Positions 26,257 to 35,884 of a stretch of 56,838 nt of DNA are shown here, piece after piece. The stretch covers positions 1 through 56,838 of the forward strand of contig CANQCY010000011.1 of assembly GCA_947591245.1 (NCBI GenBank), in the 5' to 3' direction. Below the pieces are notes generated by a model. That model saw only the letters and a list, made by a program, of their open reading frames with translations, did not search any database and was not told the origin of the DNA. The DNA is from an uncultured Lachnospiraceae bacterium (GTDB lineage Bacteria > Bacillota > Clostridia > Lachnospirales > Lachnospiraceae). The position numbers and the translations under genes were made by a program. Positions within the stretch are counted from its first letter, which is position 1. Each line of letters opens with the position of its first letter.

Positions 26257-27357
26257 CTAATCAATCAAATTTACCGGAAGAATCAAATAATTATATGTAT
26301 TGTCATCCCTTATAAAGCAAGGGGCTTTTGAATTAAACAAATACATGCTAATTTCTTCTTCATCTATCACTCTCAATACATCGATCAAAAACTTAGGATC
26401 AAAAGCGATACGTATATCTTTTCCCTCTTTCTCGCTTCTGATGCTTTCATCCATGGAACCGACTTTCGTATTCATTTCCATCTTAATCTCATTGTTTTTC
26501 ACATTCATGATAACCGGCTTATTCTCCGACTCTCTCAGAAGAAGCGTAGCGCGGTCAATACAATCCAGAAACTCTTTTTTATTAACGGTTACTTTTGTCT
26601 CATAATCATTACTGAGCATCTGGTTAATATTATAAAAATTACCTTCGATCAGACGGGAAATGATAACCGTATTTTCCATTTCAAACAATACATGATTTTT
26701 TGAAAAGAAAATTTGCACTTTATCATCAATTCCGCCTGTGAGAATCTTGCTCACTTCACTGAGCGTTTTTCCAGGAATCACAACCTTTATATCGTCATAG
26801 CTCTCTTTCAGCTGCATTTTGCGAATGGATACGCGATGCAGATCAAGAGAAGCAATTTTAAATTCATCCCCGTTTATCTCAAAAAGCTCTCCCGTCAATA
26901 TCTTATTATTTTCATTGTTAGAAATGGAAAATATTGTTTGAAGGATCATTTCTCTAAGCGTAAACTGGGAAATCACAATCTTTTTTGACTTTTCGATTTC
27001 CGGAAGCATCGGAAATTCTTCATGGCTTTTTCCCGGAAAATTAAATTTTGACTTTCCGCAAAACAAAAGTATATTCTCATTTTCATCTGCTTCAAAATAA
27101 ATATCTTCATCCGGAAGTTTGCGGATAATATCGGCAATCATCTTTGCCTTGACAAGAATTGTTCCGTCTTCTTCAATCTCAGCCGGAAGCCTTGTTTCGA
27201 TTCCCAACGACATATCATTTGTGGTAAGTTTAATTTCATCTCCATAAGCCTCGATCACTACGCATTCAAGAATCGGCATCGTTGTTTTTGCGGGTATTGC
27301 TTTCAATACAATATTAATAGCTTCATTCATAATACCTTTAGTGCATTTGAATTTCAT
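26257..27357 (-). CDS. dnaN: DNA polymerase III sliding clamp (beta subunit)
   Basis: This 366-residue clamp is made of three repeated domains. It has the N-terminal MKFKCTKGIMNEAINIVLKAI, the internal DLHRVSIRKMQL, and the C-terminal ending with an L-P-V segment (YNYLILPVNLID). It encircles DNA and tethers the polymerase. It starts 188 bp after dnaA, with AAGGGG eleven bases before the ATG. Confidence 0.97.
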   Translation of the reverse strand: MKFKCTKGIMNEAINIVLKAIPAKTTMPILECVVIEAYGDEIKLTTNDMSLGIETRLPAEIEEDGTILVKAKMIADIIRKLPDEDIYFEADENENILLFCGKSKFNFPGKSHEEFPMLPEIEKSKKIVISQFTLREMILQTIFSISNNENNKILTGELFEINGDEFKIASLDLHRVSIRKMQLKESYDDIKVVIPGKTLSEVSKILTGGIDDKVQIFFSKNHVLFEMENTVIISRLIEGNFYNINQMLSNDYETKVTVNKKEFLDCIDRATLLLRESENKPVIMNVKNNEIKMEMNTKVGSMDESIRSEKEGKDIRIAFDPKFLIDVLRVIDEEEISMYLFNSKAPCFIRDDNTYNYLILPVNLID

Positions 27358-27545
27358 AATGTGTGGAGCCCCTTTCGTATCAAAATCAAATAAATATATA
27401 ATTTTTTTTAGTAACAGTATTATTAGGGGAGGTTGATTTGTTCAAAACAAACGTTACCTCTTGTATTTCAGTGCGTTAAGCTAAAAAATAACTTCTTGAT
27501 ATACCTTGAATGGAGTGTTTATAAAAATGTTTTATTCACAACCGG
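27358..27545. other. dnaA-dnaN intergenic region, candidate oriC part
   Basis: This AT-rich spacer holds one perfect DnaA box (TTATTCACA, 27532-27540) and one near box (TGTTTATAA, 27516-27524). It also has an imperfect 32-nt palindrome at 27429-27460 and a run of A/T at about 27375-27425 that could be the unwinding element. Its place between dnaA and dnaN suits a clostridial origin. The number of canonical boxes is low. Confidence 0.6.
27429..27460. repeat. Imperfect palindrome in the dnaA-dnaN spacer
   Basis: GAGGT and ACCTC form the outer stem and TTTGT and ACAAA the inner stem around a short loop, with unequal bulges of 3 and 4 bases. It may end dnaA transcription or be part of the origin. 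Confidence 0.45.
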
Positions 27546-28901
27546 TTAAGGATTGATTTTCTTTTTCAGTATATCAATTACATTTTTGAAATTGTTATCA
27601 ACCCTTAACTTTTCCTCAATTTTCGAACAGCCATGGATAACTGTCGAATGGTCTCTGTTTCCCAGCTTTTCACCGATATCTGTTGTGGATAAGTCTGTTA
27701 ATTCCTTACATAGGTACATGCAAATCTGTCTTGGAATAACAACGCTGTTATGCCTTCTTTTGGATAAGATCGCATCCTCCGTCAGGTTAAAGTGGTCGGC
27801 TACGATCTGGACGATGAAGTCTACGGATATCTCTTTTGCATTATCCGGTTTAATAATATCTTTCAGAGCGTCTTCGGCAAGTTCCAAAGTAATTTCCTGA
27901 TGCGTAAGCTTTGATAGGAAAATGATTTTTTTATAGGCTCCCTCTAAATCACGTATATTTGATCTTATATTTGCAGCAATGTAGCTTAAAATTTTATCTT
28001 CCAGCTTAATGGATTCATTTTCCTGATAATTTTTTAATATTGCCATGCTTGTCTCATAGTCAGGCGGCTGAATATCAACCGGAAGGCCGGAATTAAAGCG
28101 GGAGCGGTATCGTTCATCCAGCTCGGATAAATCCCTTGGCGGCTTATCGCTTGATATGACAATTTGTTTATTTGCCTGATAGAGCGCTTCAAACGTGTTA
28201 AAAAATTCGATCTGCGTCGCTTCTTTGTCTATGATGAATTGAATATCGTCAATAAGCAGTACGTCTACATTTCTGAATTTTTTCCTGAGATTTGTAGTAG
28301 CGGAAGTATCGCCCTTCTTTTTATTGGTACGAATTGCTTCAATCACCTGATTTGTAAAATCTTCACTCATTATGTAAAGTACGTTTAATTCCGGATGATT
28401 TTCTATAATATGTCTGGCAATTGAGTGCATAAGGTGCGTCTTTCCAAGACCGGATTCACTGTATAAAAATAAAGGATTGTAAATCTGGGAAGTAGGAGCT
28501 TCTGCCACAGCCACAGCCGCTGCGTGAGCCATTGCGTTACTCCTGCTTATCACGAATGTATCAAAAGAATGCCCTGATTTCAAATATGGATATTTATCAG
28601 TCAGAGTTTCCCCTTTTAAATAAGTAGAAACTGTTTCATTGCTGTATATGTAATCTGTTTTTACTTCCTGTCCCGTGACTACCTCAATCGCTACTTTGAT
28701 ATGGCTGTCATACCGTGATTTCAGTATATCAATGCAGTCTCCCTGAATTTCTGTATTAATTTGGAATATGACTACGCCGTCTTTATAAGAATAAATTTCC
28801 AATGGCTCAACAAAAGTACGGATTGCCGGTCCGGTAATGCCGCTTTTTTCTTTCAGATAAGTGATAATGCCGCTCCATTGTCTTTTTATCTCGTTTTCCA
28901 T
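27546..28901 (-). CDS. dnaA: Chromosomal replication initiator DnaA
   Basis: This 451-residue initiator has domain I (about 1-90), a short linker, an AAA+ domain from about 112, and a C-terminal DNA-binding helix-turn-helix with NRDHSTVIHGCSKIE. Walker B is LLIDDIQF (Asp218/219) and the arginine finger is RSRF (Arg268). Walker A reads SESGLGKT (148-155), so the first Gly of GxxxxGKT is Ser. Box VII (SGLPVDIQPPD) and the DNA-contact loop (KRRHNSVVIPRQI) also differ from common forms. The frame is intact and the position is canonical. Confidence 0.97.
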   Translation of the reverse strand: MENEIKRQWSGIITYLKEKSGITGPAIRTFVEPLEIYSYKDGVVIFQINTEIQGDCIDILKSRYDSHIKVAIEVVTGQEVKTDYIYSNETVSTYLKGETLTDKYPYLKSGHSFDTFVISRSNAMAHAAAVAVAEAPTSQIYNPLFLYSESGLGKTHLMHSIARHIIENHPELNVLYIMSEDFTNQVIEAIRTNKKKGDTSATTNLRKKFRNVDVLLIDDIQFIIDKEATQIEFFNTFEALYQANKQIVISSDKPPRDLSELDERYRSRFNSGLPVDIQPPDYETSMAILKNYQENESIKLEDKILSYIAANIRSNIRDLEGAYKKIIFLSKLTHQEITLELAEDALKDIIKPDNAKEISVDFIVQIVADHFNLTEDAILSKRRHNSVVIPRQICMYLCKELTDLSTTDIGEKLGNRDHSTVIHGCSKIEEKLRVDNNFKNVIDILKKKINP

Positions 28902-29100
28902 AAAAAACCTGCCTAACTAATAAAAATTGTAAATAAGGGTATAAACGTACAGCTATATTTTACCTCAAAATAATATTTTTTTCAATGGTCTATTTATAAA
29001 ATTTAATTTTCTTTTTATATTTTACTTGACTATTTTCCGATTCAATACTATAATTAGGCTTGATACGGATTTATAATTGCAGCAAAGGAGGTGCGGTAAT
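28902..29100. other. dnaA-rpmH intergenic region
   Basis: This very AT-rich 199-bp spacer contains the divergent promoters of dnaA (TTGAGG-17-TTTATA, weak) and rpmH. A 10-mer TATATTTTAC occurs twice (28954-28963, 29016-29025). No perfect DnaA box is seen. It may be the second half of a bipartite origin; this is inference. Confidence 0.45.
29026..29054 (+). promoter_or_regulatory. Promoter of rpmH
   Basis: TTGACT, 17 bases, TATAAT: near consensus, about 45 bases before rpmH. Confidence 0.75.
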
Positions 29101-29235
29101 ATGAAAATGACATTCCAGCCAAAAAAGAAACCCAGAGCAAGAGTTCATGGTTTTCGTAAGAGAATGCGTACTTCAAACGGCAGGAAAGTAATTTCCAGAA
29201 GAAGGGCAAAAGGAAGAAAAAGATTATCTGCGTAA
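29101..29235 (+). CDS. rpmH: 50S ribosomal protein L34
   Basis: This 44-residue, highly basic protein begins [18 protein letters not shown] and contains the L34 core [20 protein letters not shown], ending KGRKRLSA. It starts 8 bases after AAAGGAGGTGCGGTAAT and is followed by a stem-loop. It stands at the head of the rpmH-rnpA-yidD-yidC-jag run as in other bacteria. Confidence 0.97.
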   Translation: MKMTFQPKKKPRARVHGFRKRMRTSNGRKVISRRRAKGRKRLSA

Positions 29236-29248
29236 TGAGATATTGTGC

Positions 29249-29276
29249 AAAGTCACATAAAAAGTGTGGCTTTTTC
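29249..29276 (+). terminator. Stem-loop with T-run between rpmH and rnpA
   Basis: AAAGTCACA and TGTGGCTTT form a 9-bp stem with one wobble over TAAAAAG, followed by TTC. It would let rpmH be made in excess of rnpA by partial termination. Confidence 0.6.
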
Positions 29277-29298
29277 TTCTCTTGTGAGGATTTAGAAC

Positions 29299-29628
29299 GT
29301 GTTTGAAAAATTAGGGAAGAATTTAGAATTCCAAAAGGTTTACAAGAATGGTAAATCAAAAGCGAATAAATATCTGGTGATGGTTTTGTTAAAAAGGGAG
29401 AGCGGTCCCAATCGTTATGGATTTTCTGTCAGCAGGAAAGTTGGCAATAGTGTCGTGCGTCATCGCGTCACCAGATTATTGAGAGAATCGATCCGTAAAA
29501 ATGACGCGCGTTTGAAAGAGAATTACAGCGTAGTTATTATAGCCAGAAATACTGCAAAGGGCAGGAGTTTTGAGGAAATCGACAGTGCAGTGCGCCATTT
29601 GTGCAAATTACATGGAATATTAAAATGA
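29299..29628 (+). CDS. rnpA: Ribonuclease P protein component
   Basis: This 109-residue basic protein has the RNR motif as RKVGNSVVRHRVTRLLRES and an N-terminal substrate-binding region LEFQKVYKNGKSKAN. It joins RNase P RNA in tRNA 5' maturation. The start is GTG 29299 behind GAGGAT. Its stop overlaps the yidD ATG (ATGA). Confidence 0.96.
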   Translation: MFEKLGKNLEFQKVYKNGKSKANKYLVMVLLKRESGPNRYGFSVSRKVGNSVVRHRVTRLLRESIRKNDARLKENYSVVIIARNTAKGRSFEEIDSAVRHLCKLHGILK

Positions 29629-29837
29629 AACGGTTTTTTTTATTTTTATTAAAAATATATCAAAAATATATTTCTCCGTTGAAAAGAACGCCGACTTGTA
29701 TTTATACTCCGTGTTGTTCTGAATATGCAGTTCAGGCAATTACTAAGTATGGTGCATGGAAAGGTGGTTTTTTGGCTGTGAAAAGAATTTTGAGATGCCA
29801 TCCGTTTCATAAGGGCGGTTATGATCCGGTACCTTAA
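29625..29837 (+). CDS. yidD: Membrane protein insertion efficiency factor YidD
   Basis: This 70-residue protein has the family motifs IYQKYISP, CIYTPCCSEYAVQAI and RCHPFHKGGYDPVP. It is thought to assist YidC/Sec in membrane insertion. The ATG at 29625 overlaps the rnpA stop; the earlier in-frame start would lie within rnpA and is not needed. Confidence 0.95.
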   Translation: MKRFFLFLLKIYQKYISPLKRTPTCIYTPCCSEYAVQAITKYGAWKGGFLAVKRILRCHPFHKGGYDPVP

Positions 29838-29893
29838 TTTTTTATTCTTTTTGTAAAGATCGCTGTATTTTGGTAAAAATGGAGGTAGAATGA

Positions 29894-30874
29894 TTGTTTA
29901 ACTGGTTAAACACATTATTGGGATGGATCATGGAAGGGATTGACTGGGCGGTTTTCAATACGCTTGGCATCCACAATATTGGATTGTGTATTATCTTATT
30001 CACGATTATTGTTTATGCACTAATGATTCCTTTGAATGCAAAGCAGCAGAAATCTTCCCGGCTTATGAGCAAAATTAATCCTGAAATTCTGGAAATACAG
30101 GAAAAATATAAGGGAAAAAAAGATAACGATTCTATGATAAAGATGAATACGGAGACGCAGGCTGTTTATGCGAAATACGGCGTAAATCCGATGGGCGGAT
30201 GCCTGCCGTTATTGATCAGTATGCCGATCATGGTTGCTTTGTATACGGTAGTTCGGGAGATAGGAACATACGTGCCTTCTCTTGCAAACGATACGGCAAA
30301 GATATTTTTGGGATTGGATGTGGCTCAGACGCCGACAGAATATGCGAAAATTACAAAGCTGGCTTATCTTGTTCCTGTATTGGCTGTCGTTTTTCAGTTT
30401 ATCAATACGCAGATGCTTCAGGTGAAAACAGATAAAAAACATAAACAGGAAGATTCCATGGCGTCGAGTATGAAGATGATGAATTATTTTATGCCGTTTA
30501 TGTCCGGAATTTTTTGTATGTCTATGAATATCGGCGTTGGTTTATACTGGATTACAAGTTCTATTTTTCGTATTGTTCAGGCATATATTATAAATCGTCA
30601 TGTAGATAAAATATCTCTTGATGAATTGATTGAGAAAAATAAGGAGAAGGCGGCAAAGAAAAATAAGAAGATTGAAGAGAGAAACAAGCAGATGGAAATG
30701 TATTCCAAACAGCGGACAAGCACGATAAAATCTGCTTCGAGTTATCAGAATTATTCTTCCGATTCTTCAAACAGCTCTAAAAAAGTGGAAATACAAAAAG
30801 ATTTTAAACCGGGAAGCATATCGGCATATGCTCATATGCTGTCTGGAAATAAAGAGGATAAGAATCGGTCATGA
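29894..30874 (+). CDS. yidC: Membrane protein insertase YidC/OxaA
   Basis: This 326-residue insertase of the Gram-positive short type has five hydrophobic segments, the PLNAKQQKSSRLMSKINPEI cytoplasmic loop and the YGVNPMGGCLPLLISMPI core. The C-terminal Lys- and Ser-rich tail is cytoplasmic. The start is TTG 29894, seven bases after GGAGGT; the ATG four bases earlier is out of frame and stops at once. No lipobox Cys is seen at the N-terminus. Confidence 0.95.
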   Translation: MFNWLNTLLGWIMEGIDWAVFNTLGIHNIGLCIILFTIIVYALMIPLNAKQQKSSRLMSKINPEILEIQEKYKGKKDNDSMIKMNTETQAVYAKYGVNPMGGCLPLLISMPIMVALYTVVREIGTYVPSLANDTAKIFLGLDVAQTPTEYAKITKLAYLVPVLAVVFQFINTQMLQVKTDKKHKQEDSMASSMKMMNYFMPFMSGIFCMSMNIGVGLYWITSSIFRIVQAYIINRHVDKISLDELIEKNKEKAAKKNKKIEERNKQMEMYSKQRTSTIKSASSYQNYSSDSSNSSKKVEIQKDFKPGSISAYAHMLSGNKEDKNRS

Positions 30875-30941
30875 CGGTTCCTAAATAAAAATTTGTGCTT
30901 GCAGGTTAAGACGTGAAAACGAGAAAGGCATGGTGATTGAT

Positions 30942-31706
30942 ATGTCAAGTTGGATGGAGTTCACAGCAAAAACAGTTGATGAGGCTTTGACGGAAGCTTT
31001 GATTAAGTTGGAAGCTACCAGTGATCAGGTTAAGTACGAAGTAATTGAAAAGGAAAGAAGCGGTTTTCTAGGAATGTTAAGTAAACCTGCGAAAATCCGC
31101 GTTTGTAAAAAAGAAGACGTTCAGGATGTTGTAAGAAATTTCTTAAGCGATATCTTTTCATCTATGGGAATTGAAGTAGAGATCATAATGAATTTTGATG
31201 AAGAGGAAAGAGTCATTGATATCGAATTAAAGGGAGACGATATGGGCGTTTTGATCGGCAAGAGGGGACAGACGCTGGATTCGCTTCAATATTTAACTTC
31301 ATTGGCGGCAAACAAAGATGTTGAAGATTATGTTAAAATAAAAATGGATACTGAAAATTACAGGCAGCGTCGTAAAGAAACGATCGAAAATCTGGCAAAA
31401 AATATTGCAAGTAAGGTAAAAAAGACGAGAACGCCTATGCACCTCGAGCCGATGAATCCATATGAAAGAAGAATTATTCATTCGGTTCTTCAGAATGACA
31501 AGTACGTAGAGACATATAGCGAAGGCGAGGAGCCATACCGTAAAGTAGTGGTTACAATGTCAAAGGAATATGCAAACATGCCTCCGCGCAAAAATAATAA
31601 TTATCGCAGAAAAAATTATAACAATCATAATAATAGGCGAAAGTCTTATAACAAAAATTATAACCGTGGAAATAGCGAAGATTTCCAGAAAGAAAAAGAA
31701 GAGTAA
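30942..31706 (+). CDS. jag: RNA-binding protein Jag/KhpB
   Basis: This protein of about 254 residues has the Jag N-terminal domain (MEFTAKTVDEALTEALIKL), a KH-II domain with GVLIGKRGQTLDSLQYL, and an R3H domain with NPYERRIIHSVLQND. An Asn/Arg/Lys/Tyr-rich low-complexity tail covers about 205-254. KhpB acts with KhpA in post-transcriptional control of cell envelope functions. A start at 30930 is also possible; 30942 has the better-placed GGTG and gives the family N-terminus. Confidence 0.94.
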   Translation: MSSWMEFTAKTVDEALTEALIKLEATSDQVKYEVIEKERSGFLGMLSKPAKIRVCKKEDVQDVVRNFLSDIFSSMGIEVEIIMNFDEEERVIDIELKGDDMGVLIGKRGQTLDSLQYLTSLAANKDVEDYVKIKMDTENYRQRRKETIENLAKNIASKVKKTRTPMHLEPMNPYERRIIHSVLQNDKYVETYSEGEEPYRKVVVTMSKEYANMPPRKNNNYRRKNYNNHNNRRKSYNKNYNRGNSEDFQKEKEE

Positions 31707-31713
31707 AGACAGT

Positions 31714-31742
31714 AAGGCTGAATCATTCGATTCAGCCTTTTT
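31714..31742 (+). terminator. Terminator after jag
   Basis: GGCTGAATC and GATTCAGCC form a perfect 9-bp stem over ATTC, flanked by AA and five T residues. Confidence 0.9.
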
Positions 31743-31818
31743 AGAAAGGTGAAGGAGCGAAAAAAACTTTTCACTTAGGAAGTTTGTGCACAAAAGGCGT
31801 GTGAAAATGGAGGAAAAT

Positions 31819-33195
31819 ATGTTTTATGACGATACGATTGCGGCAATTGCGACTTCATCTGTCGGCGGCGGAATCAGCATTATTCGAATCAGCGGTGATC
31901 AGGCGCTTAAACTGGCGGATAAGGTCATATGTTTGAAAAATGGAAAATTGCCTGATTGTAAAAGCCATACGGTTCATTATGGATACGTTCATGACAGGGA
32001 TGGAAGTAAAGTTGATGAAGTCATTGTACTGATTATGAAAGCGCCGAATAGTTATACGAGAGAAGACGTCGTAGAAATTCAGTGCCATGGAGGCGCTTTT
32101 ATTTGTCAGGAAATACTTGATTTGCTTTTACTTGCCGGCGTCCGTATGGCAGAGCCGGGTGAATTTACAAAACGAGCATTTTTAAACGGCAGAATCGATT
32201 TGTCACAGGCAGAGGCCGTTATGGATTTAATTGAGTCGAAAAGCCGTTATGCCAGAGAAAATTCTTTGAGCCAGCTGGACGGAAATATTAAAGAAAAAGT
32301 TGTTGAAATCCGTTCTGTGATATTGGATGATGTGGCTTTTATCGAGGCGGCATTGGATGATCCGGAACATATGGATATGAATGGATTTTCGGAACGGTTC
32401 GGAAAGAATCTTGATTTTTGTCTGGCTGAGTTAAAAAGGATGATTGACAACTACCGGAATGGACGTTTGATTCGCGAAGGCATTCGGACGGTTATAACCG
32501 GACGGCCAAATGTAGGAAAATCTTCTTTATTGAATATGATTTTAGGAACTGACCGTGCAATTGTAACCGATGTTCCGGGAACGACCCGGGATATTTTAGA
32601 AGAAGACGTACGGCTTGGAAATCTTTTATTGCATATTATCGATACTGCCGGAATTCATCAAACTGAGGATCCGGTAGAAAAAATAGGAATTGAAAAAGCG
32701 AGAGATAATTTGAGCCATGCTGATTTATGCATACTCTTAATCGACAGCAGCAGCGAATTGACGGAGGAAGATATAGATCTTTTGAAAAACGCCTCGTCAG
32801 TGAATAGAGTTATACTATTAAATAAAAATGATCTGGGAGTAAAGGTGACAGAGGATCAGATAAGAAAATATACGGATCATGAGGTTATTTTATTTTCTAC
32901 AAAAACGGGAAACGGCAGGGATAAGCTGGAACAGTATATTAAGAAACAGTTTTATTTAGACCATATTTCCTTTAATGATGAAATATTCATCACAAATGAG
33001 AGACAGAAGCAGTCGGTGTCTGACAGCTATGAGAGTTTGAAAAGAGTGAAGGAAAGTTTTGATATGAATTTGGGTGAGGATTTTTATACGATTGATTTAA
33101 TGAGTGCGTATGAAAGTTTGGGAATGATGATTGGCGAGAATGTAGATGATGATTTAATCGATACGATTTTCGGAAAATTTTGTATGGGTAAATAA
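31819..33195 (+). CDS. mnmE: tRNA modification GTPase MnmE
   Basis: This 458-residue protein works with MnmG in making cmnm5U34 in tRNA. It has a folate-binding N-terminal domain (TIAAIATSSVGGGISIIRISG). The inserted G domain carries GRPNVGKSS (G1), DTAGI (G3) and NKNDL (G4). The C-terminal motif is CMGK, where the catalytic Cys is expected. The start at 31819 has GGAGG five bases upstream; longer in-frame starts do not. Confidence 0.96.
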   Translation: MFYDDTIAAIATSSVGGGISIIRISGDQALKLADKVICLKNGKLPDCKSHTVHYGYVHDRDGSKVDEVIVLIMKAPNSYTREDVVEIQCHGGAFICQEILDLLLLAGVRMAEPGEFTKRAFLNGRIDLSQAEAVMDLIESKSRYARENSLSQLDGNIKEKVVEIRSVILDDVAFIEAALDDPEHMDMNGFSERFGKNLDFCLAELKRMIDNYRNGRLIREGIRTVITGRPNVGKSSLLNMILGTDRAIVTDVPGTTRDILEEDVRLGNLLLHIIDTAGIHQTEDPVEKIGIEKARDNLSHADLCILLIDSSSELTEEDIDLLKNASSVNRVILLNKNDLGVKVTEDQIRKYTDHEVILFSTKTGNGRDKLEQYIKKQFYLDHISFNDEIFITNERQKQSVSDSYESLKRVKESFDMNLGEDFYTIDLMSAYESLGMMIGENVDDDLIDTIFGKFCMGK

Positions 33196-33233
33196 GCATA
33201 TTTGCAAATGCAAAATTGAGCGGGGTATTTTAA

Positions 33234-35135
33234 ATGACGAAGAATTTGACGGTTTATCAGGATGCAGTAGTGGTAGGAGCCGGACATGCCGGATGTGAGG
33301 CGGCGCTTGCCCTTGCGCGGCTTGGTTTTAAAACAATTATTTTTACGGTTAGCGTGGACAGCATTGCAATGATGCCATGCAATCCGAATATCGGCGGTTC
33401 CTCAAAAGGGCATCTGGTAAGGGAAATCGATGCTCTTGGAGGAGAAATGGGTAAAAATATTGACTCAACATATATACAGAGTAAGATGTTAAATAAATCA
33501 AAAGGTCCGGCAGTTCATTCCCTGCGCGCACAGGCAGATAAAAAGGCATACAGCAATTTAATGCGGAAAAAATTAGAAGAAAATAAGAATATAACTGTGA
33601 AGCAGGGAGAAGTAACAGATCTGATTGTAGAAAATGGAAAACTAAAAGGGGTCAAAACCTATACGGGAGCGGTTTATGAATGCCGTGTCTGCGTTTTGTG
33701 TACCGGAACTTATTTGAAAGCGCGATGTATCACAGGAGAGGTATCTGCATATACCGGCCCGAATGGATTAATGGCTGCAAACCATTTGTCTGATTCACTG
33801 GAAAATAATGGAATTAAAATAAGAAGATTCAAAACGGGCACTCCCGCCAGAATTGATGGCAATACAGTGGATTATGAAAAAATGGAACCGCAATATGGTG
33901 ATGAAACAGTCGTACCTTTTTCTTTTACAAATAAACCGGAGGATATTGAAAGAGATCAGGTAAAGTGCTGGCTCACTTACACAAATGAAAATACGCATAA
34001 AATTATTCGAGATAATTTAGATCGCTCCCCTCTTTTTTCCGGCATGATAAAAGGCACGGGACCAAGGTATTGTCCTTCCATCGAAGATAAAGTAGTTCGT
34101 TTTTCAGATAAAGACAGGCATCAGGTATTTATCGAACCGGAAGGCATGTATACATCAGAAGTATATATAGGAGGAATGTCAAGTTCTCTTCCGGAGGATG
34201 TTCAATATGAAATGTATCATACTGTGCCGGGATTGGAGCATGCTCAGATTGTCAGAAATGCGTATGCAATTGAATATGATTGTATTGATTCTTTGGAGTG
34301 TAAGCCATCCCTTGAATTAAAAAAGATTGAAGGATTGTATAGTGCGGGGCAGGCAAACGGCAGTTCAGGTTATGAAGAAGCTGCAGCACAGGGATTAATA
34401 GCAGGAATTAATGCTGCGAGAAAGCTTCAGGGAAAAGAGCCGATTATAATTGACCGATCGCAAGCATATATCGGAGTATTGATTGATGATTTAGTGACAA
34501 AGGGAACGAATGAGCCATATCGGATGATGACGTCCAGGGCAGAGTACCGCCTTTTATTGAGGCAGGACAATGCTGATCTTAGACTGACGCCGCTCGGATA
34601 TGAAATTGGATTAATAGATAAAGAAAGATATGAATCATTATTAGAAAAGCAAGAGATGATTGAGAAGGAAATAAAAAGGATAAAGGAAACTTCTGTTGGA
34701 GGTACTGAAAAGGTTCAGTCTTTATTACGGCAGTATGGAAGTACAGCATTACAGAGCGGAATTACTCTTGCTGAATTGGTACGGCGTCCGGAACTAAATT
34801 ACGATTTATTGGTTTCTATTGATGAAGCGAGACCGGATTTACCGAAAGATGTTTGTGAACAGGTTAATATAAATGTAAAATATGAGGGATATATTGACCG
34901 GCAATGGAAACAGGTGCAGCAATTTAAAAAATTGGAGAAAAAGAAAATACCGCAAGCATTTGATTATACTCAGGTAAATAGTTTAAGAAAAGAAGCAATC
35001 CAAAAACTATCCGACATACGGCCGGAATCGGTTGGACAGGCTGCCAGAATATCAGGAGTTTCTCCAGCGGATATTTCAGTCCTATTAGTTTATTTGGAAA
35101 AATACAATGTTTCACGTGAAACATTATTCTTTTGA
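33234..35135 (+). CDS. mnmG: tRNA uridine-5-carboxymethylaminomethyl modification enzyme MnmG
   Basis: This 633-residue FAD protein is the partner of MnmE. It has the dinucleotide-binding motif [14 protein letters not shown] near the N-terminus, then [39 protein letters not shown] and the C-terminal helical domain. The last codons (NVSRET) are encoded by a perfect parS site. It lies 38 bp after mnmE. Confidence 0.97.
   Translation: MTKNLTVYQDAVVVGAGHAGCEAALALARLGFKTIIFTVSVDSIAMMPCNPNIGGSSKGHLVREIDALGGEMGKNIDSTYIQSKMLNKSKGPAVHSLRAQADKKAYSNLMRKKLEENKNITVKQGEVTDLIVENGKLKGVKTYTGAVYECRVCVLCTGTYLKARCITGEVSAYTGPNGLMAANHLSDSLENNGIKIRRFKTGTPARIDGNTVDYEKMEPQYGDETVVPFSFTNKPEDIERDQVKCWLTYTNENTHKIIRDNLDRSPLFSGMIKGTGPRYCPSIEDKVVRFSDKDRHQVFIEPEGMYTSEVYIGGMSSSLPEDVQYEMYHTVPGLEHAQIVRNAYAIEYDCIDSLECKPSLELKKIEGLYSAGQANGSSGYEEAAAQGLIAGINAARKLQGKEPIIIDRSQAYIGVLIDDLVTKGTNEPYRMMTSRAEYRLLLRQDNADLRLTPLGYEIGLIDKERYESLLEKQEMIEKEIKRIKETSVGGTEKVQSLLRQYGSTALQSGITLAELVRRPELNYDLLVSIDEARPDLPKDVCEQVNINVKYEGYIDRQWKQVQQFKKLEKKKIPQAFDYTQVNSLRKEAIQKLSDIRPESVGQAARISGVSPADISVLLVYLEKYNVSRETLFF
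35108..35123. promoter_or_regulatory. parS: parS site 1 (in the 3' end of mnmG)
   Basis: TGTTTCACGTGAAACA is a perfect 16-bp ParB-binding site, read as NVSRET at the end of mnmG. Confidence 0.95.
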
Positions 35136-35163
35136 CTCAGTTAGCTTGTGCGTGGAGAGAAAA

Positions 35164-35865
35164 ATGAAAGAATTATTTGCATCCTACAACATAGATATTA
35201 GCGAATGTCAAATTGAATTATTCCAAAAGTATTATGAATTATTAATTCAATGGAATACAAAAATGAATTTAACGGCAATTACTGATTATGAAGAAATTTT
35301 AAAAAAACATTTTTTAGATAGTTGTCTGATTTTGAAGGCATACAATAATAATTTATTTTTTGAAAAAAGAATAATAGATGTAGGGACAGGCGCCGGCTTT
35401 CCGGGCATCCCTCTTTCTATATTGCTTCCGAATACAAAATTTACTCTTTTGGATTCTTTAAATAAAAGAATTGATTTTTTGTCGGAGGTAATTAAATATT
35501 TGAAATTAGACAATGTCGAAGTATTTCACGGAAGGGCAGAGGATTTTGGAAGAAATGAATTTTTCAGAGAACAATTTGATTTTTGCGTATCGAGAGCAGT
35601 AGCATCTTTATCTCTTCTTTTGGAATATTGTTCACCATTTGTCAAAGCAGGTGGAAAACTTTTATTATATAAAAGCCGGAGGATAGGGTTAGAGATTGAA
35701 GAAGCAGCGAATGCATTATCATTATTAAAATGTAGCGTAGTGGATAATAAAAAATTAGCAGATGAAGAAGAATTTCAAAGATATGTATTAGAAATAAAAA
35801 AGAATGAACTTACTCCTAATAAATATCCAAGAAAAGCTGGTAAGCCAAAAAAGTATCCCTTATAA
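35164..35865 (+). CDS. rsmG: 16S rRNA (guanine527-N7)-methyltransferase
   Basis: This 233-residue SAM-dependent methyltransferase has motif I as VGTGAGFPGIPL, the acidic loop LLDSLNKRIDFL, and the SRAVASLS region. The start at 35164 (GGAGAG four bases before) is preferred over 35107, which lies inside the parS site and the mnmG gene. The C-terminus ends KAGKPKKYPL, the family norm. Confidence 0.95.
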   Translation: MKELFASYNIDISECQIELFQKYYELLIQWNTKMNLTAITDYEEILKKHFLDSCLILKAYNNNLFFEKRIIDVGTGAGFPGIPLSILLPNTKFTLLDSLNKRIDFLSEVIKYLKLDNVEVFHGRAEDFGRNEFFREQFDFCVSRAVASLSLLLEYCSPFVKAGGKLLLYKSRRIGLEIEEAANALSLLKCSVVDNKKLADEEEFQRYVLEIKKNELTPNKYPRKAGKPKKYPL

Positions 35866-35868
35866 AAA

Positions 35869-35884
35869 TGTTTCACGTGAAACA
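35869..35884. promoter_or_regulatory. parS: parS site 2 (rsmG-parA gap), extended palindrome
   Basis: TGTTTCACGTGAAACA is perfect again. Here it is flanked by AAAAA and TTTTT, so the whole palindrome spans 35864-35889 and may also act as a weak terminator for rsmG. Confidence 0.95.

Noticed and set aside
27684-27692. Perfect DnaA box (TGTGGATAA) inside dnaA
   Set aside because: It encodes the conserved LSTTD segment of DnaA, so it may be a coding coincidence rather than an origin element.
35107-35163. Upstream start of rsmG (MFHVKH...)
   Set aside because: It lies in parS and inside mnmG. The ATG at 35164 has a proper ribosome-binding site and gives the normal length.
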